50,596 nucleotides of DNA, from positions 1 to 50,596 of IMG/VR virus record IMGVR_UViG_3300017917_004774; one strand, 5' to 3'. The position numbers and the translations under genes are program-made. Every line of letters starts with the position of its first letter. Position 1 is the stretch's first letter. Below the pieces are notes generated by a model. That model worked only from the letters and a program-made list of their open reading frames with translations, had not been told where the DNA came from and made no database searches. Positions 21,514-29,237 of this stretch are shown here, in pieces. This stretch comes from a virus.

Positions 21514-22830
21514 CTAATTTTTATTCTTCTTATACTTATTTATGAAATTAATTCCATATGCACGTTGCCATTGAGCAAGATACTCCTGCCCAGTTCCTAT
21601 AGCGCCTGGGGTTTGTTTTGCGGCGTATTTAAAAAATCCTAAAGTTCCTGCAAGAGTATTTGGTTTTCCAGGTTGTCTATACATACTATCAACTTTTTTT
21701 TCTTGATATGCTTCCTTTACATCTTTAATCCAAGATTTAAACATAATATTGTCTTCTGTTACACAAATAAGATAATTTGTTCCTCTACGAATAATTTTAC
21801 CAATTAATCCAGTATTTAAATTTTCTACAAAAGTTCCAATTTGAAATATTTTTTCGGTAATATAATTTTCTCTAAGATTTTTCCAATAAAACTTTGGTGC
21901 AATTTCCCAGTCTTCATATTCTTCTTTAATATTCATTGCTTTACGCAAATCATTAAAAAGTTGAAGTGCTTGCTTTCTATTTACTGTATCAGGAAGACCT
22001 TCCAAAAATGTAAAGAAATCTCCTTTAGCTGCTGCCATTCTCATTTTGGAAGCAGAAACCCCTTCAATTCCTTCTCCGTCTGGATCTCTTTCCCCAGAGG
22101 AAATTACATTAATTGCATCAAATTGATAAAGTTGACCATTATAATTATTGGCAAGTCTTTCAAATTCAGGAACTCTATCTCCACCTGCAACAATCTGCAC
22201 ATTAGTGTATCCGTCATTGTGTGCTTTTTTAAGAACATCAAAAATTGTTTTAAAGTTTACATCATTAACAATTCTTTCACTATGCTGAGGAAAAAACTGT
22301 CGCATCAAACTAATTTTTGTATCAGGATCTAATGGATTCTTTTTCTTATCTTGAGTTCTGGAAGGAACAATAAGATAATCTTCTTCTCCTGCAGACTGAG
22401 CAGCAGTATCAAGAAGTTGTAAGTGACCAATAGTTGGCGGATTAAATCTACCAAATGCAATTGTTAAGGTTCCTTTTGTTTTTTCTACTGGAGGGGGACC
22501 AACTTGCTCTGGTGGAACTTCTTGCTGCGCTTGTTCTGGAGGAACTTCTTGAGGTGCTGCTTGCTGATTAGGAACTTCTTGTTGAGCAGTAGATCCATAA
22601 CTTGAAGAAGAAAGACTTTTTTCCTGTGGTGTTTGTGCAGGATCTTTTCCACCAATAACTTGCCTCTTATTATAAAACACAAGTTTTCCTTGTTCAGTTT
22701 TTGCTACAAATTCCCCAGTTGCTTTGTCATACCATCCGCCATGTCCATCACCGCGCAATCCCATGCGCGTAGCTTGTTGCACCGCAACACTCATTCTAGC
22801 TTCCGATACAAACTGAAAAAATCCTTTCAT
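21514..22830 (-). CDS. NMNAT/cytidylyltransferase-like enzyme with capsid-targeting-like N terminus
   Basis: 438 residues. The N terminus 'MKGFFQFVSEARMSVAVQQA' resembles a T4 CTS with a VSE|A cleavage site. Near residue 130 the nucleotidyltransferase motif 'IAFGRFNPPTIGHLQLL' carries the HxGH-type signature (here IGHL). 'DDYLIVPSRTQ', a DPDTK segment and 'VSASKMRMAAAKGD' (ISSTxxR-like) fit the NadR/NMNAT or cytidylyltransferase class. A KOW-like segment follows ('NTGLIGKIIRRGTNYLICVT'). Its downstream neighbour is a Ca-loop protein and its upstream neighbour a ligase-like enzyme. Packaging and the true substrate are inferred, not shown. Confidence 0.65.
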   Translation of the reverse strand: MKGFFQFVSEARMSVAVQQATRMGLRGDGHGGWYDKATGEFVAKTEQGKLVFYNKRQVIGGKDPAQTPQEKSLSSSSYGSTAQQEVPNQQAAPQEVPPEQAQQEVPPEQVGPPPVEKTKGTLTIAFGRFNPPTIGHLQLLDTAAQSAGEEDYLIVPSRTQDKKKNPLDPDTKISLMRQFFPQHSERIVNDVNFKTIFDVLKKAHNDGYTNVQIVAGGDRVPEFERLANNYNGQLYQFDAINVISSGERDPDGEGIEGVSASKMRMAAAKGDFFTFLEGLPDTVNRKQALQLFNDLRKAMNIKEEYEDWEIAPKFYWKNLRENYITEKIFQIGTFVENLNTGLIGKIIRRGTNYLICVTEDNIMFKSWIKDVKEAYQEKKVDSMYRQPGKPNTLAGTLGFFKYAAKQTPGAIGTGQEYLAQWQRAYGINFINKYKKNKN

Positions 22831-24008
22831 TTTTTATCCCAATTTTTTTCTGAATTAAAGTTGTTTTGACTAAACTCAAATCTGTCTACAAGTTTAACAG
22901 CAGAATTAGATTTGATAGCAACAAAACCCTCAGGTGCAGTTACTTTATAACCATTGTCAGTTTTCAAAAAAGTTCCAACTAATTTATTTTTTTCCAACTG
23001 ACGAATTACCATGTTTTTAGCAGTTTGTAAATTAATATAAGAAGCAACTGTCATATAAATTGCTCTTTGGTTTGCAGCAATAAACCTTAATCCGTCTTTT
23101 TTAATCTTTATATATTTATTCTTTACCAAATCATTTTTTTTAGATTCAATTTCCTTATCTAAAAGAGACAAATAATATTGTGCAAAATTGTTAGCAACAT
23201 CCTTTACATTTACAAGAATTTTCCTTTCTCTTACATAAGAATTGAAAAATTGTTTAAACAATGTAGACATGACATACTTAGATTCTCCTTCATTTTGAAT
23301 TAAATCCAAAAAACTAGAAGATTGTTTCAATGAACCTTCAGCGCGTCGAATTGCAGATCCATAATGATTTAACTCAAGGTCATTAAAAGGAATTACTTTT
23401 TTAATTGTAGAGGAAAACACACAAACTTCAGGAATTTTTTGAAGAGATTTTTCATTAAATCCAAACTTGGATTCCATGTCACTGAAATTTTTTCCCTCAT
23501 AAATTGTATGAAAAACTATTCCCAATTTTGCTACTTTTACTTTTTCAAATAAATCCGAATTAATTGGAACAGTATACGTGATTGTATTTGGAGTGAATTT
23601 AATAACCTTTTCTCCATCTATTGTATCAAATTCTTTATCATCTGTAAAAAGAAGATCTCCCTGAACTACTCCTTTAATTCCAATCAAAGGAAGATACTTT
23701 AAACAATCGGAAAGTTTATTTGCCAATTCTCCACTATAAAAAGTTTCAATATCCGATTGTGAATAACAAATTTTTGGGGTCTTTTTGTTAAACACGGATT
23801 TAGTGCCAACAAAAAATTTATTGGATTCTGGATGAATTCCACATACAACAGCAGGAGCTCCATCCCATTTTGTAGTTAGAGTAATATCTGAATTTTTTCT
23901 AGACAAATTTTTCCCAAGAGAACGAAGAATTTCAATAACCTGAAATCCTCCCTCAGATCCTTTATTCAGGATTACGTCTTCTAAGTGCTCAAGGTGTATG
24001 TTTTTCAT
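22827..24008 (-). CDS. Ligase-type covalent nucleotidyltransferase-like protein
   Basis: About 393 residues from MKNIHLEHLED; starts at 24032 or 24047 are possible. Motif I is 'TTKWDGAPAVVCG' (K-x-D-G, the adenylated Lys of ATP/NAD ligases). 'IKGVVQGDLLF' resembles motif III, 'LGIVFHTIYEG' motif IIIa, and 'APEGFVAIKSNSAVKLVDR' motifs IV/V. An RNA or DNA ligase-like or capping-type activity is plausible. The pair with the NMNAT-like gene (ATGA overlap) is conserved-looking and could be one pathway. No exact family can be assigned without a search. Confidence 0.5.
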   Translation of the reverse strand: MKNIHLEHLEDVILNKGSEGGFQVIEILRSLGKNLSRKNSDITLTTKWDGAPAVVCGIHPESNKFFVGTKSVFNKKTPKICYSQSDIETFYSGELANKLSDCLKYLPLIGIKGVVQGDLLFTDDKEFDTIDGEKVIKFTPNTITYTVPINSDLFEKVKVAKLGIVFHTIYEGKNFSDMESKFGFNEKSLQKIPEVCVFSSTIKKVIPFNDLELNHYGSAIRRAEGSLKQSSSFLDLIQNEGESKYVMSTLFKQFFNSYVRERKILVNVKDVANNFAQYYLSLLDKEIESKKNDLVKNKYIKIKKDGLRFIAANQRAIYMTVASYINLQTAKNMVIRQLEKNKLVGTFLKTDNGYKVTAPEGFVAIKSNSAVKLVDRFEFSQNNFNSEKNWDKK

Positions 24009-24089
24009 TTTTTGGATTGGTTGTAAACCCATTTTACTTGTTTGCACAAAAAAAGTCAGGGAGATGTGCCACTTTTAAAATTGTCATAT

Positions 24090-24161
24090 GCCCGTGAGAA
24101 GATTCGAACTTCCACTGTATGGATTCTAAGTCCACCCTCTCTACCATTGGAGTACACGGGC
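24090..24161 (-). tRNA. tRNA with UAG anticodon (nominally Leu, but short variable arm)
   Basis: 72 bases fold as a tRNA. Acceptor GCCCGTG/CACGGGC; D-arm with GGTAG loop; anticodon stem GTGGA/TCCAT with loop CTTAGAA (anticodon TAG); 5-base variable region; T-arm GGAAG-TTCGAAT-CTTCT. CCA is not encoded. Anticodon UAG reads CUA (Leu). A bacterial tRNA-Leu should have a long variable arm, and this one lacks it. The D-stem has one mismatch. It sits between MazG and the ligase-like gene. Confidence 0.8.
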
Positions 24162-24190
24162 TAAAAGGGAAAAATTTTCCCTATTTGTTT

Positions 24191-24601
24191 TTACAGATCA
24201 TCTTCAGATCTATTTTCCGAATAGAAAACATCAAAAGCACCTTCAGGATAACGCTTTAAAAGTTTTTCTACATTTTGAGAGATGACATCATCAAAAGAGA
24301 CATCCAATGCCATGCAGGCTTGAGCAACATACCACATGATATCTCCAAGTTCAATAATGAGATGCCTACGATTATCTTCATTCCATGGTTTTCCTTGGAA
24401 AATCATTTTTTTAACAATTTCAAGAAATTCTCCAGCTTCTGCATTAATTCCAACTCCAGCAGTCAAGAGTCTTTCAATATTTGCTCCCTTTTCATCCAAT
24501 TCGACCAACCTATCTGAAAGAGAAAGAAAATCTTTGGATGCATCACTAGTAACTTCGTCAACAAAATTTTGGTATTTTGAGAAATCAATTTTTTTAGACA
24601 T
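24191..24601 (-). CDS. mazG: MazG-like nucleotide pyrophosphohydrolase
   Basis: 136 residues. All-alpha NTP-PPase motif: 'NAEAGEFLEIVKKM' then 'IIELGDIMWYVAQACMALD', giving the E-x-x-E...E-x-x-D metal site, and 'NVEKLLKRYPEG'. Cyanophage MazG proteins hydrolyse NTPs such as dGTP/dCTP. A role in alarmone or nucleotide-pool control is suggested in the literature but not certain. It lies next to replication genes and the tRNA. Confidence 0.85.
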   Translation of the reverse strand: MSKKIDFSKYQNFVDEVTSDASKDFLSLSDRLVELDEKGANIERLLTAGVGINAEAGEFLEIVKKMIFQGKPWNEDNRRHLIIELGDIMWYVAQACMALDVSFDDVISQNVEKLLKRYPEGAFDVFYSENRSEDDL

Positions 24602-24606
24602 AAAAA

Positions 24607-25362
24607 TTAAAATGGATCTAATGGGTTTACAGTTTGGACTCCAATATTGATAAAACTAGAAATAGAAATTCTATTTGTATCATTATACCAATTTGGTTTT
24701 AAATATGGTGAATGAATTTGAAACGTTGGATAAAGCACTAAACTATTATACTCGTAAGGCGAAATAAAGTCAATCTTCCAATTTTCATCCTCTTCAAAAA
24801 CTTCCCAGGATTTTTTTGTAAGAGGATAAGGATTTATTTCTTTATTAAATGACATGAGTTCTCTTTTTGTCATTTCCAAAAGATTTGATTTTCCTTTATA
24901 TGACCACATTGCAGTACCACCTTCCATATCCTTTGTCAATCCCAAATTAACAGCAAGATTAGCCGAATTTTGAATATAGTGAAAAATAGGATAATCAATT
25001 CCAAAACTCACATCAACATGTGGATGGTTGGAGTAACAATCCATATTACCATTCATACAATGAATTGTTGCAAATACAATATAAGAATGATTTGGATTAA
25101 AAATAGTATTAACAGCATCAAGTAAAAATTTACCATGACTTTGTAAATGAAGTTCTGGAATTGAAAATCCCTTGCCAACAGCGGCACCAGAAATCATATT
25201 ATCAAAGAAAGGAAAAGAAGTTACCAAATCATAAAATTGATCTGGATACTTCAAAAAATCTTTTACAACTAAAACTTTGCCTTTACCATAATTAATAGAT
25301 TCAAATTCTAAGTTGTTAATCTCAGTAAATTTAAACCATTCATCAGTAATTACTCTTATCAT
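24607..25362 (-). CDS. DUF6445-like 2OG-Fe(II) oxygenase-fold protein, copy 1
   Basis: 251 residues. 'KVLVVKDFLKYPDQFYDLV', 'HPHVDVSFGID' (H-x-D), 'GGTAMWSYKG' and 'YPTFQIHSPYL' (distal His), then 'NRISISSFINI' (Arg for 2-oxoglutarate). These give the HxD...H...R facial-triad order of 2OG-Fe(II) oxygenases and resemble DUF6445. About half the residues match the next gene, so this is a tandem duplication. The substrate is unknown. It lies between MazG and gp41. Confidence 0.55.
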   Translation of the reverse strand: MIRVITDEWFKFTEINNLEFESINYGKGKVLVVKDFLKYPDQFYDLVTSFPFFDNMISGAAVGKGFSIPELHLQSHGKFLLDAVNTIFNPNHSYIVFATIHCMNGNMDCYSNHPHVDVSFGIDYPIFHYIQNSANLAVNLGLTKDMEGGTAMWSYKGKSNLLEMTKRELMSFNKEINPYPLTKKSWEVFEEDENWKIDFISPYEYNSLVLYPTFQIHSPYLKPNWYNDTNRISISSFINIGVQTVNPLDPF

Positions 25363-25365
25363 TTT

Positions 25366-26139
25366 TTAAAAATCTTCCAAAGGATTTAATTTTTCACTAT
25401 TAACTTTTATAAAACTTGCACTTGTAATTCTATCAGTATCAACATACCAATTTTTTTCAATATATGGTGCATGAATTTGAAATGTGGGATAAATTATCCA
25501 TGTATTATAATCTAATGGGCACAGATATTCAATTTTCCAATTTTTATCTTCTTCCAGAAGTTCCCAGTTTAAAAGGGGCCCAGATGGATTTATTTCAATT
25601 GCATCAACAAATTCAACTACCTCTTCCTTTTCCATTTCAAGAATATTACATTTTCCTTTATGTGACCACATTGCTGTGCCACCTTTCATATCTTTAGTTA
25701 ATCCAATATTTGATGCAATATTATTTGATCCAGAAATAATACCTTCTACATCTTGATTTAGATCAAAACTAAAACATAAGTCTACATGAGGATGATATGA
25801 ATATGTTTCCATTCCTCCATTCATACATGCAATACTCATTAAATCCAAATGAATATCTTTTGTATTAAAAATTTTTGAAAGAGAATCAATCAAAAATTTT
25901 CCATGACTTCTTGTATGAATTTTTGGAAATGTAAATCCTTGACCTGACATAGCGCCAGAAAAGATATTATCAAAAAAGGGGAAGTCTTTAACTAAATTAT
26001 GAAACTGATCAGGATATTTTAGAAAATCTTTTACAATTAAGACTTTACCTATATCATTATTTCCAAATTTTACTATTTCATAATCAGTATTATTTACTTC
26101 AGTATATTTTACCCAATCTTGTGTTACTCTCTTTACCAT
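25366..26139 (-). CDS. DUF6445-like 2OG-Fe(II) oxygenase-fold protein, copy 2
   Basis: 257 residues, paralogue of the adjoining gene. 'KVLIVKDFLKYPDQFHNLV', 'YHPHVDLCFSF' (H-x-D), 'GGTAMWSHKGK', 'YPTFQIHAPYI' (His) and 'DRITSASFI' (Arg). The catalytic-looking residues are kept in both copies. The start overlaps the helicase stop by one base. Substrate unknown. Modification of phage nucleotides or proteins is possible but unsupported. Confidence 0.55.
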   Translation of the reverse strand: MVKRVTQDWVKYTEVNNTDYEIVKFGNNDIGKVLIVKDFLKYPDQFHNLVKDFPFFDNIFSGAMSGQGFTFPKIHTRSHGKFLIDSLSKIFNTKDIHLDLMSIACMNGGMETYSYHPHVDLCFSFDLNQDVEGIISGSNNIASNIGLTKDMKGGTAMWSHKGKCNILEMEKEEVVEFVDAIEINPSGPLLNWELLEEDKNWKIEYLCPLDYNTWIIYPTFQIHAPYIEKNWYVDTDRITSASFIKVNSEKLNPLEDF

Positions 26140-27521
26140 TAGAACTTAAACCCTTCAAAAGATTTTTTAGGTTTCTCCTTTTGGTATATATCATCCTCTT
26201 CATCATCAACCCCCTTATCAATTATATCTTTCTGTGCAGTTTGTTCACAATCATATAATCTCATTTTTGCTCTATCGATTCCCACAATAAAACGTTTATG
26301 AATCGTTGGATCATTATAACGATTCTTCAATTGTTTTACCATAATCTGTCCCAACTGCTCAAGTTCTTCAGTGCTAATAAGGGCAAACATAAGATCAGCA
26401 GTAGCAGGGAGACCAAAGGACTCACTAGTATCAGTAAGTTCAACATCAGAAGAACCATAACCTGAACGAGTGGTCTGAGTAGCGGAGACAATCGGGACAT
26501 TAAACTCAACGGCGAGTCCCCTAAGTTCCTCAGCAATTGCCTTAATATATGAATATGAATTGACAGAAAAATTCGACTTATATCTAGAGGAAGCACATAT
26601 ATTAAGGTAATCAATAAAAATAATATCAGGCTTAAATGACTTCTTAAGTGAAAGTTCATTAAGAAGTGCTTTAAAATGACCAGCATGAGCAGCTGCTGTT
26701 GGGTATTCTTTAATTATAAGAGAACCTTGCGTCTTTTTAGCAAGATTGGTAACCTTGTTTTCAAACATCACTCTAGGTAATTCCTGCAACTGCTGAATAG
26801 GAACATTTAATAAGTTTGCATCGATTCTTTCAGCAATTTTTTCTTCTGCCATTTCAAGTGTAATGTATAAAACATTTTTTCCTTGAAGTAAAACAGATGA
26901 AGCAAAATGACACATAAACAAAGATTTACCAACACCAGTGCCAGCAAGTGCAATATTTAAAGTTTTATTTGGAATTCCTCCTTTAGTAATTTTATTAAAA
27001 TAGTCTAAGTCAAATTCTACTTTTTGCTCATTTTTATGATAAAAATCATATCGTTCAGCATAGTTTAAAAGATAATCATGACCGATTTTATTGTCGAAAG
27101 ATACCGACAAAGCATCTGAAAGAATTGTAGGAATGGCATCACGAGTTTTCTTTTCATTATTACCGTCCGCAATATGAATAGACTCCATCAGTGCCAAATA
27201 AATTGCACGATCACGACACCACTTTTCAGTAGAGTCTAAAAGCCACTCTTCATCTACTCGTGAATTATCTAATTTCTGAAAGATATTTTTAATTTCCTTT
27301 ATTTCAGATTCATTGATATCATCTCGATTATCAACTTCAATTGATAAAGATTCTATAGTAATAAGATTATTATACTTTACAATAAATTTTACAATCTCTT
27401 CAAAAACTACTTTTTGTGCCCGATCTTCAAAATATTCTGGTTGTATAAAAGGAATAACCTTTCTTGAATAATCTTCATTGTGTATTAAATTTTTTAAAAT
27501 AGTAATTTCAATGGTATCCAT
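26139..27521 (-). CDS. 41: Replicative DNA helicase (T4 gp41-like)
   Basis: 460 residues, DnaB-type. N-terminal helical domain; Walker A 'LAGTGVGKS' (194-200); Walker B-like 'PDIIFIDYLNICASS'; sensor 'NVPIVSATQTTRSGYGS'; and C-terminal 'QLKNRYNDPTIHKRFIVG'. It forms a hexamer that unwinds the fork and partners with gp61 primase. The neighbours on the 5' side are a 2OG oxygenase and uvsX, an order seen in cyanomyoviruses. Confidence 0.95.
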   Translation of the reverse strand: MDTIEITILKNLIHNEDYSRKVIPFIQPEYFEDRAQKVVFEEIVKFIVKYNNLITIESLSIEVDNRDDINESEIKEIKNIFQKLDNSRVDEEWLLDSTEKWCRDRAIYLALMESIHIADGNNEKKTRDAIPTILSDALSVSFDNKIGHDYLLNYAERYDFYHKNEQKVEFDLDYFNKITKGGIPNKTLNIALAGTGVGKSLFMCHFASSVLLQGKNVLYITLEMAEEKIAERIDANLLNVPIQQLQELPRVMFENKVTNLAKKTQGSLIIKEYPTAAAHAGHFKALLNELSLKKSFKPDIIFIDYLNICASSRYKSNFSVNSYSYIKAIAEELRGLAVEFNVPIVSATQTTRSGYGSSDVELTDTSESFGLPATADLMFALISTEELEQLGQIMVKQLKNRYNDPTIHKRFIVGIDRAKMRLYDCEQTAQKDIIDKGVDDEEDDIYQKEKPKKSFEGFKF

Positions 27522-28079
27522 TTACTTATAATGAAGATATGTACTTAACAAATATTTTGGATTACTGATTGGCATTTCTCCGCGATGAGGATACATCCAT
27601 AAAGGTGGAAAAATAACTACTGTTCCTTTTTTTGGTTTAATACTAAATGTATTAAATCTTGTTTCTCCACCAGTTTCTACATCATTTAAATACCAGAAAA
27701 AAGACAAGAATCTCCTAGCAGATGCATGATCCATCACATCAACATGAGTATCAAATTGATCAATTCCATTGGTATCATATTTTTTGATACGAAATTGTTC
27801 AAATGCATTTTCTGGAGGAAAACATCTAGCATCAACCATTTCATAGTACTTTTGTTTAAACTCTAAAGTCCTACGAATTAAATGATTATGTACTTGGTCT
27901 ACCTCCTCTGTAATTTTACAATGCTCTGTTAAATTAAACTGTGTAAAATTTGGTTTACCATTATTTTCATGTCTTTCGTGTAAATCAGGAACCTGATCAA
28001 ATAAAGAAACTAAGAAATCACAAATGTTATCTTCTAGTGCATTTTCATGAACTTCGATTAAATCATCAAGGTTGACCAT
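27522..28079 (-). CDS. 2OG-Fe(II) oxygenase (prolyl-hydroxylase type)
   Basis: 185 residues from [12 protein letters not shown], chosen for an AAGGA site eight bases upstream. Motifs: '[17 protein letters not shown]' (H-x-D), '[10 protein letters not shown]', '[12 protein letters not shown]' (distal His) and '[10 protein letters not shown]' (2OG-binding Lys/Arg position). This is the P4H/PKHD pattern common in cyanophages. The substrate may be protein or nucleic acid. It overlaps the uvsX 3' end by 14 bases. Confidence 0.8.
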   Translation of the reverse strand: MVNLDDLIEVHENALEDNICDFLVSLFDQVPDLHERHENNGKPNFTQFNLTEHCKITEEVDQVHNHLIRRTLEFKQKYYEMVDARCFPPENAFEQFRIKKYDTNGIDQFDTHVDVMDHASARRFLSFFWYLNDVETGGETRFNTFSIKPKKGTVVIFPPLWMYPHRGEMPISNPKYLLSTYLHYK

Positions 28080-29076
28080 AAGAAAATTCCTTTTTTGCAA
28101 TCTCATCTAATTGTTGCATTACTTCTTCAGTAAAATATTGGTCTGGATTCTTCAGAATTTCCTTGCCATAAATTTTCTTACCATTAATTTCATAACGACC
28201 AGCTACATTCTTCCAGAGTCCACCAAGTTCACCAAGTTCCAAAAGACCATAGTAACGATCAAGACCGCGCTCATCATAATACAAACGGACTTCAACATCT
28301 TTGTTCTCCTTACTCAAACGCGACTTAGCAGTCTTTGCTTTGATAATATTTCCAACGACTTCTGTTCCATCTTTTTCTTTTTTCTTGCTGAGATAAACAA
28401 TAGTAGAAGCGGCATACTTAAGACCGCTACCACCACCCATCTCCTTAGTAGGAACGTAAGCACCGATGACATCGTAGGTGTGATTTGTTACAATCATTGG
28501 AATGTTTGCTTGCCCCAACTTGAGAGTGAGCATACGGAAAGCACCTTTGACAAGTTGCGATTTGGTCATATCACGAACTTGTTTGTCACTCAGTGCATCA
28601 GTAATCTCTTTCTCAGTTGAAAGCATACCTAAAGAGTCTAATACAAACATACAAGGTTTGCGCTCTTCTACAGGTTTTTTTAAGTATAAATCAACTGCCT
28701 TGAGTGCTTTTCCACGAAACTCTTCTACTGTGACAACATTAACTACGACAAGGCGTGATGTGTCAATGCCACGAGATTCTACAAGAGATTTAGTGATAGC
28801 AGCCTCAGTGTCAAAGTAGAGACAGTAACCATCGGGATTAGTATCAAGAAAGTTCTTAACCACGGCGAGAGAGAAAAAAGTCTTTCCAGTAGAAGACTCT
28901 CCAGCAATAGCAGTAATCTTATTACCAGATACACCACCAAAAATGCTACCTGAAACCAGTGCATTAAAAATGTATGAACCTGTGTCAACATAAGTCTCAG
29001 TCTCATCAATATCTGATGCTAACTTAGTAAAGTCATCACCAATTTCCTTTACAATATCTTTTAAAAAGTCCATCAT
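28066..29076 (-). CDS. uvsX: Recombinase UvsX (RecA-like)
   Basis: 336 residues. Walker A '[12 protein letters not shown]' (59-66), Walker B '[13 protein letters not shown]' and the '[17 protein letters not shown]' loop. The end '[11 protein letters not shown]' fits UvsX. It catalyses strand exchange for recombination-dependent replication and repair. The start ATG overlaps the stop of the small ORF upstream. It lies in the gp43-uvsX-gp41 replication cluster. Confidence 0.95.
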   Translation of the reverse strand: MMDFLKDIVKEIGDDFTKLASDIDETETYVDTGSYIFNALVSGSIFGGVSGNKITAIAGESSTGKTFFSLAVVKNFLDTNPDGYCLYFDTEAAITKSLVESRGIDTSRLVVVNVVTVEEFRGKALKAVDLYLKKPVEERKPCMFVLDSLGMLSTEKEITDALSDKQVRDMTKSQLVKGAFRMLTLKLGQANIPMIVTNHTYDVIGAYVPTKEMGGGSGLKYAASTIVYLSKKKEKDGTEVVGNIIKAKTAKSRLSKENKDVEVRLYYDERGLDRYYGLLELGELGGLWKNVAGRYEINGKKIYGKEILKNPDQYFTEEVMQQLDEIAKKEFSYGQP

Positions 29077-29237
29077 GCTACCATCCCGTATTCTTCACGA
29101 AGTATTTTTTTATAAGGTAAACCTTGTTCTTTGAGTTCTTTTACAAGTTTAAGTTTTTGATAAAGTGCAGGTTTTCCAGCAAAAGCTAAAGCACTCACAA
29201 TAATATTCAATTCTTCTTCATTAATAGGTAAATCCAT
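29073..29237 (-). CDS. 54-residue conserved-looking protein between gp43 and uvsX
   Basis: '[20 protein letters not shown]' then '[20 protein letters not shown]' and stop at 29073-29075. It begins inside a TGATG overlap with the polymerase stop and ends in an ATGA overlap with uvsX, so it is coupled at both ends. It is a small helical protein with no recognised family. Placement between polymerase and recombinase suggests a replication accessory role, but that is only context. Confidence 0.6.
   Translation of the reverse strand: MDLPINEEELNIIVSALAFAGKPALYQKLKLVKELKEQGLPYKKILREEYGMVA

Noticed and set aside
24090-24161. Amber suppressor tRNA
   Set aside because: A UAG suppressor needs anticodon CUA. 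The anticodon here is UAG, which reads CUA (Leu) codons.
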